Shown here in pieces: positions 1 to 10,080 of a stretch of DNA of 64,000 nt. Under the pieces are notes generated by a model. The model ran no database searches and was not told the origin of the DNA. It saw nothing but the letters and a program-made list of their open reading frames with translations. Origin of the DNA: Ixodes scapularis (Eukaryota; Arthropoda; Arachnida; Ixodida; Ixodidae); NCBI RefSeq assembly GCF_016920785.2, contig NW_024609846.1, forward strand, positions 113,574,831 through 113,638,830, written 5' to 3'. Position 1 is the stretch's first letter. Every line of letters starts with the position of its first letter. The position numbers were made by a program, and so were the translations under genes.

Positions 1-644
1 GCTTGCAGGCGAGCCGGCCGAATGAAATGTTTTTATCTCGCAAACTAGAGTCGAGACGATCTGTGAATATCTGCGAAGGATTGCAATACCAAGCGAATCC
101 ATATGGATTAGGGTAATATGAAGAAAGCGGATCATTATTTTGCGGGAATTACGAAACGTACGAAGGGGCAGCGATGTCGAAAAGTTTCAATACCGGCCCG
201 CTAATTAAAGACGGGTTTGTCACGCCACCTTTTATATACGTTTGTGTTCGCTTTGCGTAGTTTTTTTTTTTTCAGATATGTTTTAGTTTTGTATATTTTG
301 CAAACGTTTTGCAGTTCTTAATTCTGAAGCCGTAAGTTTGTTCCGCCTTTTATGTACTTTTGCCCGAAGGTAATGAACGGGTCTCATTTCTGAATCTTGG
401 ATTCAACCGAGGGTAATTATGGACAGAAATAACGCAACTGTACCTCTGTTACAAGAGCAAACGAATACATCCCAGCGCTGTACGTAAAGGTTTCAGCAAA
501 TAAACCTGTCCAAATTTTGTATGTCGCAAGACGAAACGTATTTGTGTGAGAACAAAAATAATGTAACGAATTGGAGAAAATGATTTTGAGTTGCGATATG
601 CTAGGGTATCAGCTGCAGGCCATCTCGAGTAGATTGGAGTTGTA
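1..644. other. Non-coding stretch, nothing recognised
   Basis: AT-rich sequence with homopolymer T runs near 260-272. No open frame resembles a known protein, and I see no RNA gene or paired repeat. Confidence 0.5.
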
Positions 645-656
645 ATAAGGGCCGCT

Positions 657-722
657 TGATGAATGGATGGATGATAGTGACTGAACCCTTTGTATCGGGC
701 AGCAGCTTGCGCCACCTAGTTT
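657..722 (-). repeat. Retroposon 3' end fragment with CATC-rich tail
   Basis: Read on the minus strand, this segment begins ACTAGGTGGCGCAAGCT, continues through a CCCG-A/T-rich stretch and ends in tandem CATC units. A second copy in the opposite orientation lies at 10012-10080, with the same head and the same CATCCATCCATTCAT-type tail. A shared 3' tail of short tandem units is typical of SINE or LINE 3' ends. Only the last 65-70 bases are visible, so the family cannot be named. Confidence 0.55.
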
Positions 723-910
723 ACTTTCATTACTTTAAATACTTCAATTCCTACTGCTTTGAATTTGACACGAGGTGCGAGTTGCCTATTTTTATTTGTA
801 GGATTGACTAGATTTACACACTTTGTATGTATGGTGCACATCTCAGTTGTAGCATATTAGTGTTCTGACGAAGTATAGCTAACCTGACGGTTTTTAAGGG
901 CATCTTCAAA

Positions 911-1050
911 GTGTGGCTTGTTTGAAATTCTCGCGCGAGGTCATGTGGCTTTGACTTCGTGACCCTATCGACCAATCAAAACTTTTCTGTCCCGCCGACG
1001 CTTTCTTTTTTTTTTTGCAACACGAGTTTTTAACTTTCTCGCGCTAAAAA
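911..1050 (+). repeat. Dispersed repeat, copy 1
   Basis: Diverged match to 46941-47090. Shared landmarks in order are TTGTTTGAAA, CGCGCGAGGTCATGT, GACCCTATCGACCAATC, a TTTTCTG stretch, and CACGAG followed by TCGCG. It is not open for translation. Probably the inner part of a MITE; both ends are eroded. Confidence 0.6.
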
Positions 1051-1358
1051 AAAATCGCCCCTTTCTCCTCATTATTGGGAAAAAGGCAGAGGTAACAAAG
1101 AACGTGACGCAGTGTCTAGCATTTAGTGAGTCTTGGGTACAGCGTGTCTCTAACTGCTCGATCGGAGTCACGTGGTTTATGGACCGCGTTTGCGATACAT
1201 ATAGTTGCATGTGACGTCATTTGCGGCCATGCCAGTATTTCATGCGCCGCGAGCGCTCGGTTTGCCGTCCTGAGTTTCATACCGCGGATGTTGTGGTACG
1301 AAGATATCAGTAAGTAGAAATAACCGTCAGTACCCGGCAATGGCGACTCTTGCAAGCG

Positions 1359-1497
1359 ATGTATATACTGTGTGATGCACGTTAAAGTCCCCAGGCTAGC
1401 CGTTGCACTGCACTGGCTAAATATCTGATTTAAAGCTGGGAGTCAAGTCTCACCGGTTGAGGCAGACTAAGTTCTAGGCTGCATAAAATACACACAC
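1359..1497 (+). repeat. tRNA-derived SINE body, 5'-truncated copy
   Basis: Contains the SINE body landmarks seen best at 34671-34955: TGTGTGATGCACGTTAAAG, CCCCAGGCTAGC, GTTGCACTGCACTGGCTAA, AAAGCTG, GGCAGACTAA and a GGCTGCATAAA 3' end. The tRNA-like head with its A and B boxes is missing or too eroded to see. Confidence 0.65.
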
Positions 1498-1763
1498 CCG
1501 AGTTTTTTTTGCAAGCTATAAGGTATACGACCAGCAAGGAGACGAAGCGTTGGTCGTCTGCAAGCGTCTTTGCCTTTCCACTCGCTTCCCTCCTCTCCAC
1601 GCGACAATGCAACGCATGAGCACTATCGACCAATCCGCACACGAGACATCTGCCATTACATTGCAAAAGCTTTCCAATGTTTGAGTTGCCCTCTCTCTTA
1701 ACTCTAGGCTCTACACGAGCTTCGAGTGGTCGCAGTGCCGCCGACATGGCTGAAAGGATATTT

Positions 1764-2646
1764 AAGACCGGTTCACACTTAACAGCGAAGCGCTCGATCA
1801 GTTAGCGCTTCATGAGCGCTGGAAGCAGCGCTCATGCAGCATTGACTTGCGCGTGACGTAGCGCTAGGTTGGCGCTTCAGAATCGCTCCAGTAAGCGCTC
1901 AGTTAGCGCTTTAGAATCGCCTCAGCAGCGGAGTGTAACCGCTCTCATGCGCTTACACTGCGCTGCTACGGAACAGCGCGTGCACAGCGATTTCGTTGTT
2001 GTTTTTCCTTTACCACTGAAAGAAGATGAAGTAACTAAAGAGCCGCTCTCCAAGCAAAGGGTCGGGCAGACGATCCAGAGTCACGGACTCTGAGCGACTA
2101 ATTGATTGGGTACGACCTCATCGCTTTCTATTCGGTATGTGTAACCCTGGTTTCGAAGACACACAGTTAAAAAATAATCACCTTCGAAAGAGGTCTGTGT
2201 CTCGGTCCCTCAGCCTGGGAACAAGGTTCGCCGGATACCTATCGGTATCTCGGTGGCGAAAGATTTCGCGCACCCAGAAGGCTCTTCTGGGCGTTAAGTC
2301 GTCCACACACAATTATGTACGTAAGAGCATTTGTCGCGTTTCTATTTCAGCGTCCCACATGTCCGCATGGTACTATTGATGCAAACCCAACCGCAGGAAC
2401 CGGAACCGCAGTGCACGCGCTAATCCGCAGCAATAACTGCCGTACAAGAAGCGCTAACAAGGCGCTACTCAAGCGCTATAGCAAGGCGCTACTGAAGCGC
2501 TTACAAAGCGCTAACAAGGTGCTACGGAAGCGCTAATCGCGTTATATTAGAACTAAGTCACGCGTTAGGAAGCGCCACATGAGCGCTTCTTGGAGCGCTC
2601 ACGTAGTGCTAACTTAGCGCTCCGCTGTATGTGTGAACAGGCTTTT
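1764..2646. mobile_element. TIR element with subterminal AGCGCT arrays (883 bp)
   Basis: The left end reads AAGACCGGTTCACACTTA and the right end, reverse complemented, reads AAAAGCCTGTTCACACATAC, giving imperfect terminal inverted repeats. Inside both ends, at about 1785-1920 and 2445-2625, the palindromic hexamer AGCGCT (or GCGCT) recurs many times at short irregular spacing. Such subterminal clusters are usual transposase-binding regions in hAT-like and related DNA transposons. The middle has no credible transposase frame, so this is a non-autonomous element. The element at 63709-63914 has closely similar ends (GGCCGGTTCAGACA) but a different subterminal motif. I cannot assign the superfamily. 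Confidence 0.65.
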
Positions 2647-3500
2647 AGAGTGCCTTCATACAAACACGCTCTTTTACCTGAGTGGTGACATCTCAGCCAT
2701 GTTTCCGCCCAATATAAGTATATGTTTTTCAATGTCTTTTGGAATACTCGCAATCTGGTGTGACTCAGCTCGAGCGTGTAGACTTGGTTAATGCGGCTAA
2801 TGCTTAGACGCCATTTTATCGCGCAAGTCACGCACTGAGTGCGCCTGCGCCTCACGCGCTGGCTTACTCAGTGCAACTATGGATGTCTTGACCTTGATAC
2901 GGACAGGCATGTAGGCACCCTGTACTTCGTGTCAGCTTAAGTCCAGACGCAGACCAAATACTTTACGCAGACGATGCTACCAGCGCGAGCATGTCGCCCT
3001 GTATAGTGCTTGCATTGCACGAGCGTGCGTGCTTAGCAGAGACGCTAAGAGCCCGGAGCTCGCGCTTGTAACACCGGCTGCGTCTGGACTGAAACGAAGT
3101 ATAAAGAAAATGAAAGCGTCGCTTCCAGAAGCGGCTTTCTTGTGAATGGCCCGATCCAATAAACGCTCAAGAGTAAAAAAAAAAAGAAAGAAAAAAAAGC
3201 TGAAAAAAAAAAAAGCGCAAGCGCTTAACGGCAAAAACGCCAAAAGCCCAGAGCTCATTCGTTTATTGCGTCTAGGAGTAGAGCGCGTCGCTGGCGTCGC
3301 TCAGCGTTTCATTACTTTGATGAGATGTGACCCCCGGGAGTAACTCGGGTCTGCTCAAGCAAGACGTTCGGCTGCCAATCGCGTATTCTTTTTTTTGTAA
3401 CATGAGTGCGAAAACGGGAACAATTTAGGTGCAATTCATTTAACACATTCTGTGCCAAAAAAAAAAAAAATGCCTTAACGGTGTTTAATAGTTTCATAAT
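2647..3500. other. Non-coding stretch with a short inverted repeat
   Basis: TTAAGTCCAGACGCAG near 2938 and CTGCGTCTGGACTGAA near 3080 form a short inverted pair. Similar CTGCGTCTGGAC wording recurs near 8147-8175, hinting at an old repeat family. A-rich runs at 3175-3215 and a T run at 3390 produce lysine- or phenylalanine-rich frames that are not genes. Confidence 0.4.
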
Positions 3501-3502
3501 GG

Positions 3503-3556
3503 AACAGCGCGAATTTTTGCAAGGACTGAGGAAGGAACTGGACAGGACGAGCGCTG
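3503..3556 (+). repeat. Hairpin-element fragment (left half)
   Basis: Carries CAGCGCGAA, then a purine-rich stretch and GGACAGGACGAGCGCTGT, which is the left arm and core of the hairpin family seen complete at 5540-5698. The right arm is absent or unrecognisable. Confidence 0.5.
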
Positions 3557-3600
3557 TGGCTACTTTTTGTTGTGAAGGGATATAAAAAAAAAAAAAATGG

Positions 3601-4616
3601 ACAAAAGGGAATTGAAGAGAGAACTGATGAGCGGTTCGAGAAGACGCGTCACTATAAACAATTGGGAGCGGGAAATGTGCCGAGGTCACGGGGTTGACAG
3701 AGGGAGGCGTACGAAGTGTACGTTTTTTTGGCATTATCTAGCTATAGTTTACAAGAAACGGGTGATGACGGAGAGTTTCGGAACGCCTGTCTATCGAAAA
3801 CAAAAGTATCCTTAATGAGGAGGTACTTTGTCTCGTTCGACTCTGAAGCTTTCTCCGTTGTTCAATCGCCGTTTATTTATTTATTTATTTTTTTTTTTTC
3901 AATTTTGGAAGTTTGTTTTACAACTCAGCTTTTAAATGTTTCAAGCCAGAAGTGGCCACGGATCTGGGTGATCGCCGTCGTGCTCGGAGCGAGCCAATTT
4001 CGCCTTGGCGTGAAGCATCCATCTCTTTGGAAGAAACAGAAAACAACCTATAAACCTTTCAAAAAAAAAAAAAAGCGTGTGGCCGTTGTTATTTTGAGTG
4101 TTCGTGCGCATGGGGCGTGCTTTGCTCGCTTTCCGAAGAGACGAACACGCACGGGCCGGGTTGTGAAAATCGCATGCTGGACTGTGATTTTGTAAATATT
4201 GGAAAGGCCTATTAGCGGCGAGATGTTTTGGTGGCGCCCTCCTATGGTTCCTCCTTGTTACGTCATTACCTTGCTAACAACAAGTTCGATGGTGTTCGTA
4301 AATAGCACGGTGGAAGCTTGAAATCATTGAGCTCTTAAAGCAACACTGCCAACACCGTCAAAATTAAAGTTCTTTCATTCCTCTTATTTCCGTCGATGAT
4401 AAATCCCCTTTCCTACGTCATAGTCAGCGTTCGGCCAATCGTGGAAGGCCGACCACAGCGACGCTTTCGGTCGCGCACGGGGCTAATAGGGAGTATTTAT
4501 TAACTGGCGGCCAGAGCTGTGTGCGTGGCTGCTGAGCGCGTGCTGACGGCGAGCTTCCGCGGTTCTTTTGCAATGTGCATTCCGCACCATTAAGACTGCC
4601 GGTCTTAGCAGCCTAT
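3601..4616. other. Non-coding stretch, nothing recognised
   Basis: Homopolymer T and A tracts (3870-3900, 4060-4075) with unique-looking sequence between them. A 160-codon frame at 3716-4195 is low-complexity and unlike any family I know. TTAAAGCAACACTGCC at 4335 resembles a TIR-element end, but I found no partner. Confidence 0.4.
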
Positions 4617-4951
4617 TAAAGGGAAGATGGGGCACTTCTACATTTGAGAAAAAACGCTTGAATTGCGTTCATTTGACCTTTAAGAAAACAGATATCAAAA
4701 TTATATTTCAATGCGACGCGCCGGAGAGCCATAAGAGCAATTTGAAAATAGGGCTGAAGCCCCGCCTCCCTAGCCTTGGCAAGCCAAAACATCCCTCGAT
4801 GACGTCACGGACAGCGACTGTCTTTCGCGTTTTTCTCGCGTTTAACAATACTTGCGCGGAAAATGGTTTTGGTATTCGGGTTCACGAGGTGAAAATACAC
4901 TAGAATTCACTTCTAACTCATTTTTTTCAAGAAGCTCCGTAGCTTCCCTTT
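4617..4951. mobile_element. TTAA-flanked short TIR element (about 335 bp)
   Basis: Begins TTAAAGGGAAGATGGGGC and ends, reverse complemented, TTAAAGGGAAGCTACGGAG. The ends match over the first nine or so bases and then imperfectly. It directly abuts the next TTAA-flanked element at 4952. There is no transposase frame. Use of TTAA as target is typical of piggyBac-like transposases, but these ends begin AGGG, so that assignment is only a possibility. Confidence 0.5.
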
Positions 4952-5386
4952 AAAGGGATACTGAACCAAGGAATTTAGTGTTCATAATAAATGGCACACG
5001 TTCTTCCTACGAGCCAGCAGCTGCCTGTGTGCGCGAGCGCACACAACAAAAATGACGTTAAAGACCTCTCTTCGCGGTTAAGATGGCAGTGAAATGTATG
5101 GGCTTCGGGCCAAAGGAGATTAAAGACAAGTTTTTCATGTACACAGTGGTGCCTGGTGTAAAAGATAAGCGATTAATTGGTCTAACAAGCACGTAGCCTT
5201 CACTTGTATAGATGAAAAGTCTGCCTTTATTCTCCTTTGGCCCGAAGCCCTTGCATTTCACTGTCCTCCTAAAATGGAGGTCTTTGACGTCATTTTCGTT
5301 GCGTGTGACACCGGTGGCTGTTGGCTCGTGGAAAGAACGTGTGCCACTTATTATGGGCACTAAATTCTTTGGTTCAGTATCCCTTT
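4952..5386. mobile_element. TTAA-flanked long inverted-repeat element (435 bp)
   Basis: The left arm starts AAAGGGATACTGAACCAA and the right arm ends TTGGTTCAGTATCCCTTT. Pairing then continues, imperfectly, for about 100 bases each side: landmarks GTGCCA/TGGCAC, ACGTTCTT, GAGCCA, AATGACGT and AAAGACCTC. An inner pair around 5090-5115 and 5235-5262 (GGCTTCGGGCCAAAGGAGA and its complement) extends the foldback. No coding capacity; a MITE-type element. Confidence 0.75.
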
Positions 5387-5445
5387 AATGTGGACTCGTT
5401 CTGAGCATCCGCTCTAAACATCGCCATCAAATATTGCGTCCATAA

Positions 5446-5870
5446 GACGCTTTGCACTCGCGCCAGATTGCAGCCTCCATTGCTGACCTTCTCTTGTTTT
5501 ACCGAGATGCCAAGCCACTGATGCGGGCTTTGACGAGCCATCTTGGGACACAGCGCGAACAACTGACGTGGACGAAGAAGAAACACACGGGACGAGCGCT
5601 GTCCCGTGTGTTTCTTCTTCGTCCACGTCAGTTGTTCGCGCTGTGTCCCAAGATGAATTCCCACCAACTCGCCCAACTATCCATTCTTCTAAGTGTAATT
5701 TGACGAGCCTTTACAATTGCCAATGATGAGGAAAAAAACGCAATCGGATATAAAGTGGCAATAACCTGTTCTGTTGCGGTAATTATGGAGCGAAGTAAAC
5801 AAAAGGAAGAGGAAACAAAAACTGAAGGTCGGTTATGGCGGCGCCCATGCACAGCAACTGCAAAGCATCC
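5446..5870. mobile_element. TIR element, copy 1, interrupted by a hairpin insertion
   Basis: The ends are GACGCTTTGC and its near-complement GCAAAGCATC. Sister copies lie at 34965-35215 and 57626-57869 (about 245-250 bp each). They share internal landmarks in the same order: GCCATTGCTGACCT, TTACCGAGATGCC, GACGAGCC, GAGGAAACAA, GGTTATGGCGGCGCC and the final TGCAAAGCGTC. This copy is longer because a 159-bp hairpin element has inserted at 5540 with an 11-bp target duplication. There is no open reading frame; the transposase source is unknown. Confidence 0.75.
5540..5698. mobile_element. Perfect-palindrome hairpin element with 11-bp TSD
   Basis: Bases 5539-5593 and 5601-5655 are exact reverse complements (55 bp, no mismatch) around the 7-base spacer GAGCGCT. 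A 43-base unpaired tail follows (5656-5698) and includes CCACCAACTCGCCCAACT. The insertion is flanked by exact direct repeats TTTGACGAGCC (5529-5539 and 5699-5709) that fall inside the older TIR element, which marks this as a later insertion. An 11-bp duplication plus a conserved 3' tail fits a retroposon better than a DNA transposon. Transcription would give a near-ideal double-stranded hairpin. Confidence 0.85.
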
Positions 5871-5995
5871 ATAATCCTTAAGCTGACAGTGCGGGGGAGC
5901 TGCGAGCTTGCCGGAGCAGAAATGGCGCGCGGCACGTGCCTCGAGCATGTCTACAACAATGAATGGCGCCGCTTTTCCCAGAATAGAGGGGCTTT

Positions 5996-6134
5996 AATAG
6001 AGAGTTTTAGTAGATCGTTCCCATGACTCCGATAACGATATCCCGATACTCCGCCACCGCCTCCCTTGCGCATGCCTAGTATCGTTATCGGGGCTATCGG
6101 AGGTATCGAAACGATCTACTAAAACTCTCTAATA
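5996..6134. mobile_element. Short TIR element (139 bp), GTAGATCGTTT family, copy 1
   Basis: AGAGAGTTTTAGTAGATCGTT on the left is matched by its complement AACGATCTACTAAAACTCTCT on the right. Inner pairing includes CGATAACGATA and TATCGTTATCG. The same design recurs at 14537-14706. No coding capacity. Confidence 0.8.
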
Positions 6135-6272
6135 GTAGTTAGAGTGTCGATGCCGAAACTTATGTTTGAACCAAAACACGCAGTCTGAGTTATGACTGAA
6201 TGGAAAGCGCCGAATGAACAAGGACGAAGAAGGGGACAGAGCAATGCAGAACGTCACGCCTGCATTGCTTAA

Positions 6273-6899
6273 AGGGGCGATGCAACAATTTTTGTACTTT
6301 GCGCAAATACCGCTTAGAACGGATCCCTGACATTAATGACCTATGAAACACGCGTTCGTTTTTCACCCCACGTAATAGAAGTCCCAGAAAAAAATTAAAG
6401 AAAGACGAGCAGCGTTCACCCCCTCAACTCGCAGCCAGAACAAGCGGCCACGTGATCTGGAGCCGATTATATGCCGCCAATGTAGATCATAGCCACGCGC
6501 TGGGGTTGGCAAAGCACAGGACACGAGCTGAGTTCCAGATATTGTTATGGCTCGGCTATTGTCGTCGTTGCAGCGATTGGACACGGGCCACTACCCGAAT
6601 GCTTCTCGAGCTAGTAATTATCACGAGCCCAAATCGAGTGCCCACGCAATGCTCGGGTCCAATCTATGAACCGCATTCAAATATCGTCATATGGGTGTAC
6701 TGCGATACCCACGTTACGTCATGAAATTTTGCAAAGGAGAGATTGAATGAAAATTATCGCTTTTGTCCTTGAAATTACACCGCAACAAAGGAGTTTCTTG
6801 GCCGGTGGCGTTGCCTGCGAGTATCCTTGACTCCCTTTAGTGCCAGTAAGCTCGTGTATAGCGAAAAGCGTTCCAACTGAATATTGTTGCACAGCTCCT
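6273..6899. mobile_element. TTAA-flanked TIR element (627 bp) nested in another element
   Basis: Flanked on both sides by TTAA (6269-6272 and 6900-6903). The ends are AGGGGCGATGCAACAATTTT and, reverse complemented, AGGAGCTGTGCAACAATATT. It splits a hairpin element whose two halves read on across the insertion, which identifies TTAA as the duplicated target. No transposase frame is present. Confidence 0.75.
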
Positions 6900-6944
6900 T
6901 TAATGTCACAACTCAGGCTGGTTTTTGATCTGGTGCTGGATGGC

Positions 6945-7415
6945 GCATAGCCGCTTTCCGAGTAGGGCGCAAGTGAAGTTACCGGAAGTTTGACGCTTCT
7001 CCCGGAAGTCGGGCGTCTGCTGGGCTTCTTAGTGCATTCAGTCGATGTTTTGGTCCTTAACTTTCTGGTGTCTTTGGGTGGGTTTTAATAATCATGCTCC
7101 GAATTAAATCCCGAAAATGAGGCATTTGAACTTGGGACATATGCACACTTGATCAACTAATAGAATCGCAAAATGTTTACATTTAATGGCTTCCCATGAT
7201 GCTTCTCGGGTCTGCATCCGCTCTTACTACGCAACAAGCAGGCTTCCTTGAGATAAACGCAACAAGCAAGCTTTTTTTGAGATGACAAGCGAAAATCCAG
7301 CGCCCTCGACGCTTTTCGAACCAACACTCGGAAGGGTTACGGTTACAAAGCTTGCGAAGCGCTCACTTCCGGGACAAGCCGCTTACTTCCGGTGACTTCA
7401 GTCCCGCGCGCTCGA
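6945..7415. mobile_element. Inverted-repeat element with ACCGGAAGT/TCCCGGAAGT arms
   Basis: The left arm near 6970-7012 reads AAGTGAAGTTACCGGAAGT, then GACGCTTCTCCCGGAAGTCG. The right arm near 7355-7415 is its imperfect complement (CTCACTTCCGGGACAAGC, CACTTCCGG-like, TGACTTCAGTCCCGCGCG). It sits inside the remnant of the 58780-type hairpin. The exact ends are uncertain. Confidence 0.5.
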
Positions 7416-7545
7416 CGGGTCATCCAGCCCCTTATAGTAGAGATGAGTGGTTTAAACATATGTTTCGGCACCGTCGTTCGCTGAGCTCCCCGAGTGTTGT
7501 GCGGGAAAGTAGACGCAATGGCTTTTTTTTAGAGCGTAGTAGGCG

Positions 7546-8734
7546 ACCTTCCTACAGACCTTTCCCCTGCTCATCACCGGGCGAGAAATGCTGAATCACT
7601 GAGCTGTGGACGCATGCGCAGCGTATGGTATATCGCACAACAGAGCAACAGTGCATGCTCAGAACGCGTTCCACAGCCCAGCAGACAAAGATGGCAGTAC
7701 GCAGAAGGCGATCTTTTTTGTAAAGGTTTATACTTGGTTTAGTCTCCTGTCAGAGCGCAGCCGAAGGCTAAAAAACACGCAAACGCGTGCACACAGAGTA
7801 TTCAGCAGGGGAGCGAACTATAGAGGATTGCAAGGAGGGCACCTGGCGACCGCCATGTTCCTCCTCGTGTGAGCAAGCACGTGCAATTGCAGGTCTGTCG
7901 AAGTCACCTTCACGTGGAAGCTGCACGTATACTTGCAGGCATGGCGCACCAGTCGGGACGCCATGCTTGCAAACGTCTATAGGGGAGGCTTTATCGAGCT
8001 TGTTGTGCCTACAGCCCGGGGTTTACTAAGACAGCATAACAAAAGAAATTGACCCTCACCTCCGGGCTTTCAATCCTTACCTCCGGGCTCCGGGCCAAGC
8101 ACGCGCACTCTTGCAGTGCAAACACTGCCCAGGGCCACATGTCGGCTGCGTCTGGACCACGTGGTCTGGACTTAAAAGCTGGAACGAAGCATAGCACGGT
8201 TTGGACACGAGCCTTGGACCAGTGCTCTGGTCGCACGAGGAGCGGGCTTGGACTCGTCAACTTCGATTTCTCTGGTCAAAAACGAACAGCATTCGGTTTG
8301 TTTTCCCCCTCAGCTGAAGCGTACCGCTAGAGGCGTGACTGTTCGATATCCTTCCCAACAGTTTGGGTACAACTTTCCTTCGCATTTTCAAAATGACAAG
8401 GGAAGCGCAACCGCAGCTTAATCAGCGCTCAAAATGAGAGAGGGCACGCGCGCCCGTACCTTTGACTGCATGGCCAAGAAAAGTCGTCCCCGAGTATAGA
8501 AGCGCACTTTCACGGCGAGCGTTCTGCGATGAGATCAGCCGCAAAGAACACATTCAAAAAGAGATACTGGGAGCTGTGACGTTGTGCTTCCCCTTATTGG
8601 CGCCAGTGGCTCATAACCCCCGCTGCGCTCTGAAGGCACACACTTCTCCTCTTCCTCCTCTGCCGGCACACTGTTCTATCTTTTGCCCTCCCGCACTCGT
8701 CTGCCTTCATGATTGTCCCGTTGCAGACGACACA
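7546..8734. other. Non-coding stretch, nothing recognised
   Basis: CpG-rich patches and several 80-120 codon frames without recognisable domains. CTCCGGGCT occurs twice near 8055-8090. The block 8140-8180 shares CTGCGTCTGGAC with 3080. Confidence 0.35.
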
Positions 8735-8925
8735 GGGATCCCGGGCTCCTGCCCGTTTCGAATCCGGATGAGCGTCATACCGGCGAGTGGTCCTGTATCA
8801 CTACTCCGTGGTGCGCGTTAAAGACCCCAGACAGTGGTTGTACTGCACTGGCTGAATTTCTCATCTGCAGCTGCGACACCAGACGCCCAATGAGGCTGAC
8901 TGACTTCCGTCTATATAAACATACA
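8735..8925 (+). repeat. tRNA-derived SINE, copy 2
   Basis: A B-box-like stretch TTTCGAATCC at 8757 is followed by the family body: GGATGAGCGTCATACCGG, CGTTAAAGACCCCAGA, GTTGTACTGCACTGGCT, GCTGCGACACCAGACGCCC, GGCTGACTGACTTCCG and TATAAACATAC. The tRNA-like head is present only from just before the B box. Confidence 0.75.
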
Positions 8926-10011
8926 CGCAACGTTTTCATTTATTCAGGGTCAACACTCTTCTTGGCTCGTCAGCACTGTTGGCACTGGTGGGAGGCAAGC
9001 GGTGTAACGTGTTTGTCGAGCAGAAGCGCCGTATAATGTGTCACTATGAGCATTCGCGCGCAGACAGGTGCACGCACGAGAACCAGACACATGCACACCT
9101 ATGAATGTACACGAACAAACGCGTGCGAGAAGGTGGATACGGTGCATCGACCAATATGCATACACGGACGGACGCGCGTGTAGCCTATACTAGTTCCACT
9201 GAATAAGCTACGCTTCAGAGTAACGACACTTGGCCATATTGTGTCTTAAAATCATGGTTGCATGTTATCTGAAGCTTTATCTGAAATCACAGGAAACGCT
9301 TTTCCGTCTTCCACAAATGCTTAAACGGCTCGCGACAGAGCAAAGCAATATTAGATGACCTTCCTAACATCGAATCTAATGCTGAGGAAGTCGCAATTTT
9401 GAATCATGACGATCGGCAGTTGAGTCTGCTCTGCATACGAGCCAAAATGGCGGCGCCCACAACAATGTCGCAGAACGGAGTGCCAGTACTCTAAGCGCAG
9501 CTCATTTAGTGGCTCTAGCCTATACCTATTCAATGAGTACAGTCGTGCACGCACGCACGTAGCCGAACGCGTGTCCCTACCCGCCCTTGAATGCAAGCAC
9601 ACAAAAGATGCTCACGAGCAAGCGCACAAACACCCACGAATGTGCACTTTCCCGCGAGCGCCTACGATTATGGTTATCGCGAAACTGGCAAACTTCTACC
9701 AGGTTACATTTTTTTTTTAACTTACTACAGAATTTTTTGCACAAGTTTGAACTTCAGTTCACCTTTTGTCCAGCTGCGTTCTCGGTTTACGCATACCCAT
9801 AAATTGAGAACGAGCTGACGACACCTTGTAGAGGAGGGTAACAAACTAATCGTCTCGAAAAAAAAAAAAAGGTAATATTTTTGCTCTTTTACAGCGTAAA
9901 AAGTGGCACTAATATTTTAAAATTAAAACTAAACTAGTGTACAAACTATCTCCTTTCAAAATTCAAGATTTTTTTTTTCTGTAGAAGTCGGGCAACAGTG
10001 TTCAGAAGTCC
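8926..10011. other. Non-coding stretch, nothing recognised
   Basis: Alternating CACG/GCAC-rich sequence at 9050-9180 and 9540-9660 looks like degenerate simple repeat. A poly-A run lies at about 9858. No recognisable gene. Confidence 0.35.
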
Positions 10012-10080
10012 GACTAGGTGGCGCAAGCTACCGCCCGTTATAAAAGGCACTGCCGTTAGCATTCATCCATCCATTCATTT
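10012..10080 (+). repeat. Retroposon 3' end fragment with CATC-rich tail
   Basis: Opposite-orientation partner of 657-722: it starts ACTAGGTGGCGCAAGCTACC and ends ATTCATCCATCCATTCATTT. The shared head and tandem tail indicate the 3' end of a SINE or LINE. Confidence 0.55.

Larger units (their letters stand above)
6150..7545. mobile_element. Remnant of a long-arm hairpin element split by two nested insertions
   Basis: Pieces of the element seen whole at 58780-59095 appear in the correct order. They are GCCGAAAC-TATGTTT-ACCAAAA at 6152-6178, GCAATGCAGAACGTCACGC then TGCATTGCTTAA at 6242-6272, TTAATGTCACAACTCAGGCT at 6900-6919, and TTTAAACATATGTTTCGGC through GAGTGTTGTGCGGGAAAGT to a T run at 7450-7535. 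The gaps are filled by the elements at 6273-6899 and about 6945-7415. Confidence 0.6.

Noticed and set aside
3716..4195. 160-codon frame
   Set aside because: Built across poly-T and poly-A runs; composition is not protein-like.
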